Notes under the pieces: generated by a model
What the model saw: the letters and a program-made list of their open reading frames with translations, nothing else
What the model was told of the DNA's origin: nothing
The model's database searches: none
Assembly (NCBI RefSeq): GCF_000226215.1
Contig: NZ_AGFF01000010.1
Coordinates: 1 to 33,783 of the forward strand
Direction of reading: 5' to 3'
From: Dietzia alimentaria 72
GTDB taxonomy: Bacteria; Actinomycetota; Actinomycetes; Mycobacteriales; Mycobacteriaceae
Length of the DNA stretch: 33,783 nt
In this document: piece by piece, positions 23,976 to 30,936 of the stretch
How the letters are laid out: each line of letters starts with the position of its first letter
How positions within the stretch are numbered: the first letter of the stretch is position 1
Position numbers and translations under genes: made by a program

Positions 23976-24776
23976 ATGGCTGATCGGATCGGGACGTTGC
24001 TGAACCGTTCGGGTGACGGTGGCGAGGAGGTGCTCATCGTCAGTCGCGGGAGCGTGCGGACGCGGTTCCGGCGCCGGGACGAGTTGGGTTGGAACTTTCG
24101 GGTGGAGTCGACGGACTCGGAGAACGTCGTCGAGCGGAATCCAAAGCGAAAGCCAAGGACGGATCCGAAACCGAAGCCGAAGCCGGCTCGCCGGGTTTCG
24201 CGTCCTCGTGGGCAGCGGGTGGCCTACGTGCGGGTGTCGGCTGCCGATCAGAACGAGGCGCGTCAGCTCGAGGCGGTGGGGGAGTGTGACCGGGTCTATA
24301 TCGAGAAACAGTCGGCTCGCTCGCGTGCTGATCGGGTGAAGCTCGCCGAGTGCATCAGGTATCTGCGAGATGGTGACGAGTTGGTGGTTGCGTCGATGGA
24401 CCGTCTCGCTCGCTCCCTGGTCGATCTCAAGCAGATCGTTGGCGAGATCACTGCGAAGGGTGCAAGCGTGGAGTTCGTCCACGAGCGGGCCACCTACGCC
24501 GCCGGCGCCCAGGATCCACGCGCCGATCTGATGCTCTCGCTGCTCGGGGCGTTCGCCGAGTTCGAGCGGGCCATCATCCGTGAACGCCAGGCCGAAGGTA
24601 TCGCCATCGCCAAGAAGAAGGGCAAGTACAAGGGACGCAAACGCGTCCTGACCGAGGAGCAGATTGACAAGGCCCGCGGCCGCATCGAGGCGGGGGAGGG
24701 GCCGTCGGCGATCGCCCGCGATCTAGGTGTTGGGCGATCGACGTTGTATCGCGCCCTCCAACGACATGCGACGTAG
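23976..24776 (+). CDS. serine recombinase (resolvase/invertase) with N-terminal extension
   Basis: A 266-residue protein. The resolvase catalytic domain starts near residue 81 (RVAYVRVSAADQNEARQLE, catalytic Ser88) and includes VASMDRLARSLVDLKQIV, AFAEFERAIIRERQAEGIAIAKKKGKYKGRK and a C-terminal HTH (GPSAIARDLGVGRSTLYRAL). Typical resolvases begin within 5 residues of the YxRVS strand. Here some 80 residues precede it: an unknown basic module (EEVLIVSRGSVRTRFRRRDE) and a Lys/Pro-rich linker (KPKPKPARRVSRPRG). ATG 23976 is preceded by AAAGGG; an in-frame GTG at 23937 lacks a good ribosome site. It may resolve cointegrates of the adjacent transposon or be an independent element. Confidence 0.88.
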   Translation: MADRIGTLLNRSGDGGEEVLIVSRGSVRTRFRRRDELGWNFRVESTDSENVVERNPKRKPRTDPKPKPKPARRVSRPRGQRVAYVRVSAADQNEARQLEAVGECDRVYIEKQSARSRADRVKLAECIRYLRDGDELVVASMDRLARSLVDLKQIVGEITAKGASVEFVHERATYAAGAQDPRADLMLSLLGAFAEFERAIIRERQAEGIAIAKKKGKYKGRKRVLTEEQIDKARGRIEAGEGPSAIARDLGVGRSTLYRALQRHAT

Positions 24777-24795
24777 ATGGGGAAGGGGGAGCGGC

Positions 24796-24957
24796 ATGGG
24801 TGGGTGGTCGCCAGTGGGCGTCGAGGGGCGTATCGCAGCGTTGCTCGAGACCGGGACCGTGGGCGCTGTCCGAGACCTCTTTCCCTACGGGGTGCGGATC
24901 CTGTGTCCGATCACGCTCCGTACGGGCCGCGAGATAGTGCCCCATAGAGTGGTGTAA
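24796..24957 (+). pseudogene. 5' fragment of an unknown gene, cut by the IS256 copy
   Basis: Starting at ATG 24796 behind GGGGGAG, about 48 codons look like protein (MGGWSPVGVEGRIAALLETG, then TVGAVRDLFPYGVRIL). The last few codons up to the stop at 24957 lie within the IS256 left inverted repeat. No family recognised. It follows the recombinase by 19 bp and may have formed an operon with it. The rest of the gene is not found to the right of the IS. Confidence 0.45.
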
Positions 24958-24964
24958 CTCGGTG
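24939..24964. repeat. IS256 left inverted repeat
   Basis: GCCCC, four unmatched bases, then AGTGGTGTAACT; pairs imperfectly with 25834-25859. Confidence 0.65.
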
Positions 24965-25067
24965 GCCGAGATCGTCAGCAACGCCCGTGTCGTTGACGAA
25001 TGTAGAGCGGCCACCGCGTGATCCTTCGAGTCAACCTTCTACCGAATCCTCGAACGGAGTCATCACG

Positions 25068-25815
25068 ATGACCGCACCCCATATTGTCGACCCTGCAGGC
25101 CTGCTTAGCCAAGCCCTGACCGACGCATCCCCGGATCTGATGCGCGAGCTGCTGGGAGACCATGATCAACGCCCTGCTGTCCGCCGACGTCGACGCCGTA
25201 TGCGGCGCCGAGTGGAACGCCCGCTCGTCAGAGCGCACCAACTACCGCAACGGTTACCGCCACCGCCCCCTGGACACCCTGATCGCGGCGAACCTGCCCG
25301 GCGCCGCGTGGCAGCGCTGCCGCACCCACTACGCCGCGAACCTGATGGCCGTGTGCCCCAAGTCCATGTGGCCGGCCGTGAAAGCCATGCTGCACAGCGT
25401 CTACGGCCAGCCCACCGCCGAGGCCGTCAACGCCCAGTTCGACCGGCTCTTGGACTACACCGAAGGCCGGCTACCCGACGTGGCCGAGCACCTTGGGGAT
25501 GCCCGGGAGGACCTGCTGGCGTTTATCGCGTTCCCCGACGACGTGTGGCGGCAGATCTGGTCCAACAACCCCACCGAGCGGCTCAACCGGGAGATCCGCC
25601 GCCGCACCGACGTCGTGGGGATCTTCCCCAACCGGGATGCCATCGTCCGCCTCATCGGCGCCGTCCTGGCCGAGCAGACCGACGAATGGGCCGAAGGCCG
25701 CCGCTACCTCGGACTCGAAGTCCTCAGCCGCTGCCGACTCACCCTGACCACCAGCCCCGCCACCAGCCAGGCGACGGAGGTGAGCACCGATGACCTTATG
25801 CAACTACCCGCCTGA
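25068..25815 (+). pseudogene. IS256-family transposase, frameshifted and internally deleted
   Basis: The first frame (ATG 25068) reads MTAPHIVDPAGLLSQALTDA then SPDLMRELL. One extra base near 25155 shifts it, and the following protein-like frame continues MINALLSADVDAVCGAEWNA. At about 25278 the segment NYRNGYRHRPLDT jumps directly to IAANLPGAAWQRCRTHYAAN, skipping some 150-160 residues of the family that contain two of the three catalytic acidic residues. The remainder (FPDDVWRQIWSNNPTERLNR, VGIFPNRDAIVRLIGAVL) is intact to the stop at 25815. It cannot encode an active transposase. Family assignment is from memory of mycobacterial and corynebacterial IS256 relatives. Confidence 0.88.
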
Positions 25816-25829
25816 CCACCCACGAAGGG

Positions 25830-27980
25830 TCACCATTCAGTTCCACCACTACCAGGGGCTTGACCACTCCGGATCCGGAAGGGCCGTTGAAGAGCCCCGT
25901 TCCGCGTGCGAAGCTTCGCCAGTCGCCGAAGTAGGGGCCCGCGGTTAGTTCCACGAAACTCCGGCGAGTTGGCCACGTGGCTCGCTCCCGCCGAGGTCCC
26001 GGCCGCCACCCTGGCGTGGATCCCTGCCTCGAGGAGCGTCTCCACCACCCCGGCCGTGTGCGCTGCATGCCCCCGCCCTCGAAGAGTACGGCGACGTCTG
26101 GGGCTGTGGGGGCGTGTGATGTCACCCTCCCAGACTATTGGGGAACCCACCGACCCGACCGAGGAGGTGGACCCCGCCGGCCCCACCGAACCCTGTGGCC
26201 CGCTGGACCCCACCGAACCGGTGCCGTCCACCGACCCCGGGGTGCCGAGCGAGCCGTAGGGCACCAGCTCCGGAATCAGCGGACCGCCGGTCAGGGCGGG
26301 CGCGGGCTCGATCGGCCGGCCGTCGTTGGGTTTACGCCAGCCGCCGTAGCGGAACGCCGGCGAATCCGGGTCCTCACGGTCGGCGATAACGAAGTAGTCC
26401 ATCTGCGCGTACTCGGCCGTGAGGTCGAGCAGGGCGAAGCCGTGCCGGTCGAGTTCGATCATCCGGATGTGCCCGTTGGCGGCCATGAACGCGCCGGCCG
26501 CCGAGTGCGAGAGCGCGTTGCCCTCGGGGAGGCCCAGCTCGTCGTCGATGTTGTTGCTGGTGATCGAGGACGCCACGAACTCGGCACCGGCGATCCCCTC
26601 GGTCGCGTACGCGGCCGCGTTGTACGGCACGTCGCAGGCCCAGTGCGAGTCGACGTCGCCCACCACGAACACGCAGTTCGTCAGCTCCTGCTCGCGGATC
26701 ACGTCCAGCAGGCGGCGCCGCTCGGCGGGGTAGCCGTCCCACTGATCGGCGTTGAAGGTCAGCCCCTCCTCGGGGAGGCCGAAGAGCCTGGCGACGGCCC
26801 CGGTGGTCCGCGGGTCGAGCGGCGGGATCTTGACGGGGGAGATCATGACCGAGTTGCCGATGACGTTCCAGCGCGCGGTGGAGGTCCGCAGGCCACGGGC
26901 CAACCAGTCGAACTGGGCGGCGCCGGTCATGGTGCGGTTGGGGTCGTCGATCACCTTCCCGTCGGTGATCTTGCCCTGCTTGGACCGGTAGGAACGCAGG
27001 TCGAGCATGTTGAGCTCGGCGAGGCTGCCGAAGCCGAACCGTCGGTAGAGCTGACCGCCCTCCCGCTGGGCCTGCGGCCGGATCGGCAGGTACTCGGAGT
27101 ACGCCTGCCACCCGGCGGCCTTGCGGTTGGCGTACGGGCCGTGGACCAGGGGGTTGTGGTCGAGCGAGCCGTCCGACCAGGCGTCGTCGGCGATCTCGTG
27201 GTCGTCCCACGTGCAGATCCAGGCGGCGCGGGAATGGAGTGCCTGGAGGGAGGGATCGGTGTGGTACTGCGCGAAGCGGCGCCGGTAGTCCTCGAGGGTG
27301 ACGATGTCGTGCTCCGGGTCGTGCCGGCGGACGACCTTGCCGTGCTTCCCGGGGTAGCCGCCCACTCGGTACTCGTAGATGTAGTCGCCGAGTTCGAGGA
27401 CGTAGTCGAAGTCCTCGCGCTCGGCGAGCCGCTGGTAGGCGGCGAAGTAGCCGGCCTCCCAGTTGGCGCAGGAGACCACGGCGAAGCGCAGGTTGTCGAC
27501 GGCGGCACCGGCGGCCGGGGCGGTCCGGGTGCGACCGACAGGGGAGGTCTGCCCCGCCGCCGTAAAGCGGTAGTGGTACTCGGTCGAGGCGGCCAGTCCG
27601 GTCACGTCCACGCTGATCGTGTGGTCGCTGTTCGGCGTCGAGACCACCGAGCCGGTCTTGACGATCGACGAGAACGCCGGATCGCTCGCCACCTCCCACG
27701 ACACGATCGTCGGCGTGCCCATCCCGGACCCGGGAAACGCGTCGGGGCTCGGAGTGACGCGGGTCCAGATGATCACGCGATCGGGCATCGGGTCTCCCGA
27801 GGCCACGCCGTGGCGGAAGGCACCGAGGGCGGGGTAGCCAGCGGAGGGCGGCAGGCCCTGCGCCGCGGCCGTCGGCCCCGTCACCCCGGCCGCGACTGCC
27901 ACCGCGCCTCCGGCCGCCGCTCCCTTGAGCAGGGTGCGCCATCGGATACCGGCGGTGGTGGTGTGGTCGGTTCCGGTCAC
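25830..27980 (-). CDS. phoD: PhoD-family alkaline phosphatase, C-terminus probably altered by stop loss
   Basis: A 716-residue frame; about the first 611 residues are the enzyme. A signal sequence with GIRWRTLLKG and a hydrophobic Ala/Gly stretch is Tat-like but has WR instead of RR. The PhoD N-terminal domain (about 48-150) and the metallophosphoesterase domain follow with FAVVSCANWE, LELGDYIYEY, WDDHEIADDAW, GNSVMISPVKIP and VVGDVDSHWACDV, consistent with a Ca/Fe-type secreted phosphodiesterase/phosphatase. A Gly/Ser-rich tail (GSLGTPGSV... SSVGSVGS) then runs into about 105 residues encoded by the patatin remnant in another frame. If the CCCC at about 26142-26145 were one C shorter, TAG would follow directly. 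GTG 27980 has AGGAGG upstream. Confidence 0.9.
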   Translation of the reverse strand: MTGTDHTTTAGIRWRTLLKGAAAGGAVAVAAGVTGPTAAAQGLPPSAGYPALGAFRHGVASGDPMPDRVIIWTRVTPSPDAFPGSGMGTPTIVSWEVASDPAFSSIVKTGSVVSTPNSDHTISVDVTGLAASTEYHYRFTAAGQTSPVGRTRTAPAAGAAVDNLRFAVVSCANWEAGYFAAYQRLAEREDFDYVLELGDYIYEYRVGGYPGKHGKVVRRHDPEHDIVTLEDYRRRFAQYHTDPSLQALHSRAAWICTWDDHEIADDAWSDGSLDHNPLVHGPYANRKAAGWQAYSEYLPIRPQAQREGGQLYRRFGFGSLAELNMLDLRSYRSKQGKITDGKVIDDPNRTMTGAAQFDWLARGLRTSTARWNVIGNSVMISPVKIPPLDPRTTGAVARLFGLPEEGLTFNADQWDGYPAERRRLLDVIREQELTNCVFVVGDVDSHWACDVPYNAAAYATEGIAGAEFVASSITSNNIDDELGLPEGNALSHSAAGAFMAANGHIRMIELDRHGFALLDLTAEYAQMDYFVIADREDPDSPAFRYGGWRKPNDGRPIEPAPALTGGPLIPELVPYGSLGTPGSVDGTGSVGSSGPQGSVGPAGSTSSVGSVGSPIVWEGDITRPHSPRRRRTLRGRGHAAHTAGVVETLLEAGIHARVAAGTSAGASHVANSPEFRGTNRGPLLRRLAKLRTRNGALQRPFRIRSGQAPGSGGTEW
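25834..25859. repeat. IS256 right inverted repeat
   Basis: AGTTCCACCACT (25839-25850) followed by ACCAGGGGC; reverse complement matches the left end. Confidence 0.65.
25860..26125 (-). pseudogene. patatin-like phospholipase, eroded 5' fragment
   Basis: GTG 26125 behind GGGAGG begins a patatin-type N-terminus: DVAVLFEGGGMQ (oxyanion loop). The reading register then changes, and AAHTAGVVETLLEAGIHARV with the nucleophile motif GTSAG follows in another frame. After HVAN several codons are missing and the first frame resumes with RRSFVELTAGPYFGDWRSFA up to GLFNGP. The IS256 right end lies about 25 bp beyond. So the gene has at least two lesions and has lost its 3' part. It lay immediately downstream of phoD on the same strand. 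Confidence 0.8.
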
Positions 27981-28041
27981 AGTGGCCTCCTGGCGATGGA
28001 GACGACTGGGGGCTGGCGGATTCGATCAGCGGGTACAACGA

Positions 28042-28071
28042 ACCCGGCCATCTCCGAGGTGATGGCCGGGT
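28042..28071. terminator. hairpin terminator downstream of the three-paralogue operon
   Basis: ACCCGGCCATC / GATGGCCGGGT, a perfect 11-bp stem with an 8-nt loop, between the last paralogue and phoD. There is no U-run, which is normal for actinobacteria. Confidence 0.75.
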
Positions 28072-28112
28072 CCGGGTGGTGCGTGATGCTCTGGTTCGAC
28101 GGGCGGGCCGCT

Positions 28113-28940
28113 CTAGCTGCCGCCGTTTCCGCCGATCCCGCCGGTGGAGTTCCCGTTGGCGCTGCCCCCGCCCATGAGGCTGCCGACCGCGTCGCCGAGC
28201 GAGCTGGAGTCGAGCGAGCCGACGAGACCGGACTCCGGGGTGATCCCGTTGGTGGGGGCCGTGCCGCCCTCGTAACCGGCGAAGCGGTAGATGTTCTTCG
28301 CCGGGTCGGTGCACACGAAGAACGCGCCGGCCTGGAAGTCGGTGCGGGCACCCGCGCTGGGACGGTTGAGGTTGGCAGTCCAGTCGTGGGTGGCGCCGGC
28401 GTTGACGGTGAACTTGGTAACCGTGCCCTGGTGACCGACCTGCTTGGCCGCCTGGAATGCGTCGTTAATCGCCTCACGCTGGGCGTAGGCGTCACCGAAG
28501 AGCTGCGCACCGCTGCCGGAGGGGAGCAGTTTGAGGATTCCGGCGAGGTCGGCGTTGACGCCGATGGTGCCGACAAACGGGACCGAGAAGAAGTCGGCGT
28601 CGAGGACCGGGTCGGCCTTGTGGGCGCGGGTCGCGTAGTAGTCGAACATCGCCTTGGCCACCGTTGCCTCCGAGACGAGGCCGCCGTACGGCGAGGTTCC
28701 GGCGGGGCCCGCACACGTGAGGGTCTTGTCGGAGGTGTTGGCGAAGGTGCCGGTCACCGACGTGGCGTCGGCGGCGGCGTCGGCGACTGTCACCGTGGCC
28801 AGCGTCGAGCCGTCGATCACGGTCGTGCCCGGGTTGTTGTCGCCCGGGATAGAGTTCTGGGCGGCTGCGGGGCCGGCCATCGTGGTGGCGAGCAGGGCGG
28901 CCGAGGCGAGCGCGGCGCCGGTGCGGAAGTAGCGGGGCAT
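28113..28940 (-). CDS. secreted protein of unknown function, paralogue 3 of 3 in the operon
   Basis: A 275-residue exported protein. The signal peptide (about 1-27) ends PAAAQ. ATG 28940 is preferred to GTG 28949 because AGGAG lies 8 nt before it. The mature part shares with its two upstream neighbours an early strand-rich segment ending in a Cys (VTGTFANTSDKTLTC, Cys76), an AM-x-x-YY motif, a Trp-containing NxGATHDWTA segment and a second Cys (FQAGAFFVC, Cys210) before FAGYEGG. The two cysteines probably form a disulfide. The C-terminus is Gly/Ser/Asn-rich and ends GGNGGS. It is last in the operon, 25 bp after the middle paralogue, and a terminator follows. No family recognised. Confidence 0.82.
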   Translation of the reverse strand: MPRYFRTGAALASAALLATTMAGPAAAQNSIPGDNNPGTTVIDGSTLATVTVADAAADATSVTGTFANTSDKTLTCAGPAGTSPYGGLVSEATVAKAMFDYYATRAHKADPVLDADFFSVPFVGTIGVNADLAGILKLLPSGSGAQLFGDAYAQREAINDAFQAAKQVGHQGTVTKFTVNAGATHDWTANLNRPSAGARTDFQAGAFFVCTDPAKNIYRFAGYEGGTAPTNGITPESGLVGSLDSSSLGDAVGSLMGGGSANGNSTGGIGGNGGS

Positions 28941-28965
28941 GACTGTCACTCCTGGTGGCGTCGGG

Positions 28966-29679
28966 TCAGGGCTGCGGATCGGTGGCCGGGGGCGTGGGCG
29001 CGGCGGCCTGCTCGTATCCGGCGAAGACGTAGTTCTTCTTGGTCACGGTGTCCTGGCAGAAGAACAGCCCGGCGGCCTCGAAGTCGGTGCGGACGTTGCT
29101 CGCGGAGATCCCGAGTGCGGCGGTCCAGTTGACGGAGCCGTTGGCCGGGACCGTGATCGTGGTAGCGGCTCCGGCCTTGGGGTCGCCGGTGTGACCGTTG
29201 ATCCTGGCCAGTTCCTGCATCGCACGGATCTCCAGCATCGCCGAGGGGCCGGCGCCGAGCATGGTGCCGAGGCTCCCGGACGGCAGGAAGTCGTACAGGC
29301 TACCGATGGGCACGGGGTCGCCGACCGGGGCCTGGATACCGCCGATCGGGTAGTAGAGGTTGGCCCTGTAGTAGTCCATGGCCTTGCGGACGACGGCCGC
29401 CTCGGTGAGGGCGTTGGGGTACTGCTTGGCCGCGACACCGGGGGTGTAGCACGAGAACGCGTTGCCCGTGGCGTTGGTGAGCTTGCCGGTGACCTGGGTG
29501 GCGTCGGCGGCCGCGGCATCGACCGTGACGGTGACGGCGGTGCTGTCGGTGATGACGGCGAACCCGGACGGGTCGGCGCCGGGGACCTGAGCCACTGCGG
29601 TGCCGGCCGCGCCGACGATGACGCCGGCGGCCGCGGACAGCGCCGCGGCCCGGATGGCCGCGGTGGTGAAGCTGATCAT
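28966..29679 (-). CDS. secreted protein of unknown function, paralogue 2 of 3 in the operon
   Basis: A 237-residue exported protein with signal peptide (about 1-30, ending AVAQ) and GAGGAG upstream of ATG 29679. It has the same plan as its neighbours: VTVTVDAAAADATQVTGKL, NATGNAFSC (Cys77), AMDYYRA, a VPANGSVNWTAALG segment and FEAAGLFFC (Cys208), then YVFAGYEQAAAP. The identity with the others is limited outside these motifs, so the duplication is old. It lacks the Gly/Ser-rich end and finishes TPPATDPQP. It is the middle gene, 50 bp after the first paralogue and 25 bp before the last. Function unknown; a cell-envelope or extracellular role is inferred from export. Confidence 0.82.
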   Translation of the reverse strand: MISFTTAAIRAAALSAAAGVIVGAAGTAVAQVPGADPSGFAVITDSTAVTVTVDAAAADATQVTGKLTNATGNAFSCYTPGVAAKQYPNALTEAAVVRKAMDYYRANLYYPIGGIQAPVGDPVPIGSLYDFLPSGSLGTMLGAGPSAMLEIRAMQELARINGHTGDPKAGAATTITVPANGSVNWTAALGISASNVRTDFEAAGLFFCQDTVTKKNYVFAGYEQAAAPTPPATDPQP

Positions 29680-29729
29680 GGGGATCTCCTCGTAATGGGG
29701 TGGGTGCGCTGGGGAGGGGGTTCGGCCGG

Positions 29730-30479
29730 TCAGGAGCCCGACGATCCTGTGGGGAGCGATCCCATGTTCGGGAGCGAGCCGCCGCCCGCGGAGCCCGAGC
29801 CGCCGGTCGCCGGCGCAGTACCACCCTCGTATCCGGCGAAGGCATACACCTGACCGGTGGAGTCGGTGCAGGTGAAAAAGGCGCCGATCTGGAAGTCCTG
29901 GCGCGCACCGGCCGTGGGGTCGCCGAGGGTGGCGGTCCAGGTGCGGCTGGTGTTGGCCGGGATGGTGAGGGTGGTGATCTGACCCGCCTGGCCGATGAGC
30001 CGGGCCGCGGTGTACCGGTCGCCGATCTCGCGGCGCATGCCCATGTCGGGGCGGAGGTAGCCGGCGATCGCCGCGGGGATGTAGGTCTCAACGCTGCCGA
30101 GGTCGACCTTGTAGGTGCCCGCGATGGGAACGGCGACGCCCACCTCGATCGGCGGCTGCCACGGGTACTGCTTGTAGTACGCCATGGCGGAGGCGACGAT
30201 GTCGGCCTGGGTGACGTCACCGGTGGTGTCGCCGGTGCCGACCGGACCCTGGCACTTCATCTCCGTGCCGGTCCGGTTCTGGATGGAGCCGGTCACGGTG
30301 TCCGGCGTGCCGTCGTGCGCGTTCACAGTCACGGCGATGTCGGTGCTGTCTACCACGACCACCTTGGTGGTGGTGTCGGCGCCGGCCTGCGCGCCCGCCA
30401 GGGCCGGGGCGGAGACGAGCGCCCCGACGGAGAGACTCGCGACGGCGAGGGCGCGGACAGTTCTGGTGCGGTCGGTCAT
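29730..30479 (-). CDS. secreted protein of unknown function, paralogue 1 of 3 in the operon
   Basis: A 249-residue exported protein, first gene of the minus-strand operon. The signal peptide is about residues 1-31 (ends AGAQ). ATG 30479 is supported by AGGAGGG; an upstream in-frame start at 30545 would place charged residues before the signal. Shared features are VTVNAHDGTPDTVTGSI, MKC (Cys76), AMAYYKQ, TIPANTSRTWTATLGDP, FQIGAFFTC (Cys204) and YAFAGYEGGTAP. The tail is Gly/Ser-rich (GGSGSAGGGSLPNMGSLPTG) and ends GSSGS. Its promoter must lie in the 457-bp region shared with the divergent Ig-repeat protein, so the two may be co-regulated. I do not recognise the family. Confidence 0.82.
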   Translation of the reverse strand: MTDRTRTVRALAVASLSVGALVSAPALAGAQAGADTTTKVVVVDSTDIAVTVNAHDGTPDTVTGSIQNRTGTEMKCQGPVGTGDTTGDVTQADIVASAMAYYKQYPWQPPIEVGVAVPIAGTYKVDLGSVETYIPAAIAGYLRPDMGMRREIGDRYTAARLIGQAGQITTLTIPANTSRTWTATLGDPTAGARQDFQIGAFFTCTDSTGQVYAFAGYEGGTAPATGGSGSAGGGSLPNMGSLPTGSSGS

Positions 30480-30936
30480 GGTGCCCTCCTGAAGGGAAGC
30501 GAGCGGTCGGTCCGTGCTTCCTCGGACCGTGCGAGAGATAAACAAACTCCGAGTTGACAGCTAACGGTTTTTCACCCGAGACTCGGGCAGGTGCTGAGCG
30601 AATCCTATGCGGCTATTCCGACCGGTCGCAACAGGGCCTCTATCGTCAATATCTTCTCACACGTAGGTTCACGGTGTTACCTTCGTATGTCCAGTTTAAG
30701 TCACTGCAGGTCACGCAAATGTGACTGGTGCCACTGTGAACTGCAGTGACAGGAGTGCTATTCCGGAGGTGCGCCTTGCCGATTCCTGTTCCCCTAATCG
30801 GCCCCTTTGATTCGTCGAACGTGGTGCTACTGTCTGAGGCGAGTCTGAGGCGAGCTTGAGTAGCGCATTTACTTGTTCCGGAGTGCCCCGGCTCGCCCTC
30901 ATCCCCCGAATCCCTGCCACGACAAGAGGAGTCACC
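30480..30936. promoter_or_regulatory. 457-bp divergent intergenic region with several dyads and a tandem repeat
   Basis: No gene is apparent. It is lower in GC than its flanks. It contains AACTC-C-GAGTT (30545-30555), CCCGAG-A-CTCGGG (30575-30580 with 30582-30587), a 10-bp inverted repeat GTCACTGCAG / CTGCAGTGAC (30700-30709, 30741-30750) enclosing GTCAC-N6-GTGAC (30710-30725), and a perfect tandem copy of GTCTGAGGCGA (30832-30842, 30843-30853), whose 11-bp period is about one helical turn. These are candidate operators for the secreted-protein genes on both sides; no regulator can be named. Confidence 0.55.

Larger units (their letters stand above)
24939..25859 (+). mobile_element. IS256-family element, internally deleted (about 0.92 kb)
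   Basis: Both ends are present as imperfect inverted repeats (24939-24964 and 25834-25859, about 19 of 26 matching, both including AGT(T/G)-type core AGTGGTG-AACT). The interior is a damaged transposase gene. A complete relative would be roughly 1.4 kb, so about 0.5 kb is missing. No 8-bp target duplication is seen, so flanking DNA has probably been rearranged or deleted. It separates the recombinase region from the patatin remnant. Confidence 0.8.

Noticed and set aside
24931-25867. 8-bp target duplication around the IS256 copy
   Set aside because: The bases flanking the two inverted repeats (GAGATAGT and TTGACCAC) do not match.
25977-29132. A plus-strand open frame of 1051 codons
   Set aside because: It is antisense to phoD and the first secreted paralogue, has a Gly/Arg/Val-biased composition without domains, and arises from high-GC codon structure.
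30554-30559. TTGACA as a -35 box on the plus strand
   Set aside because: No reasonable -10 lies 16-18 bp downstream, where a GC-rich dyad is found, and it is nearly 400 bp from the next plus-strand gene.
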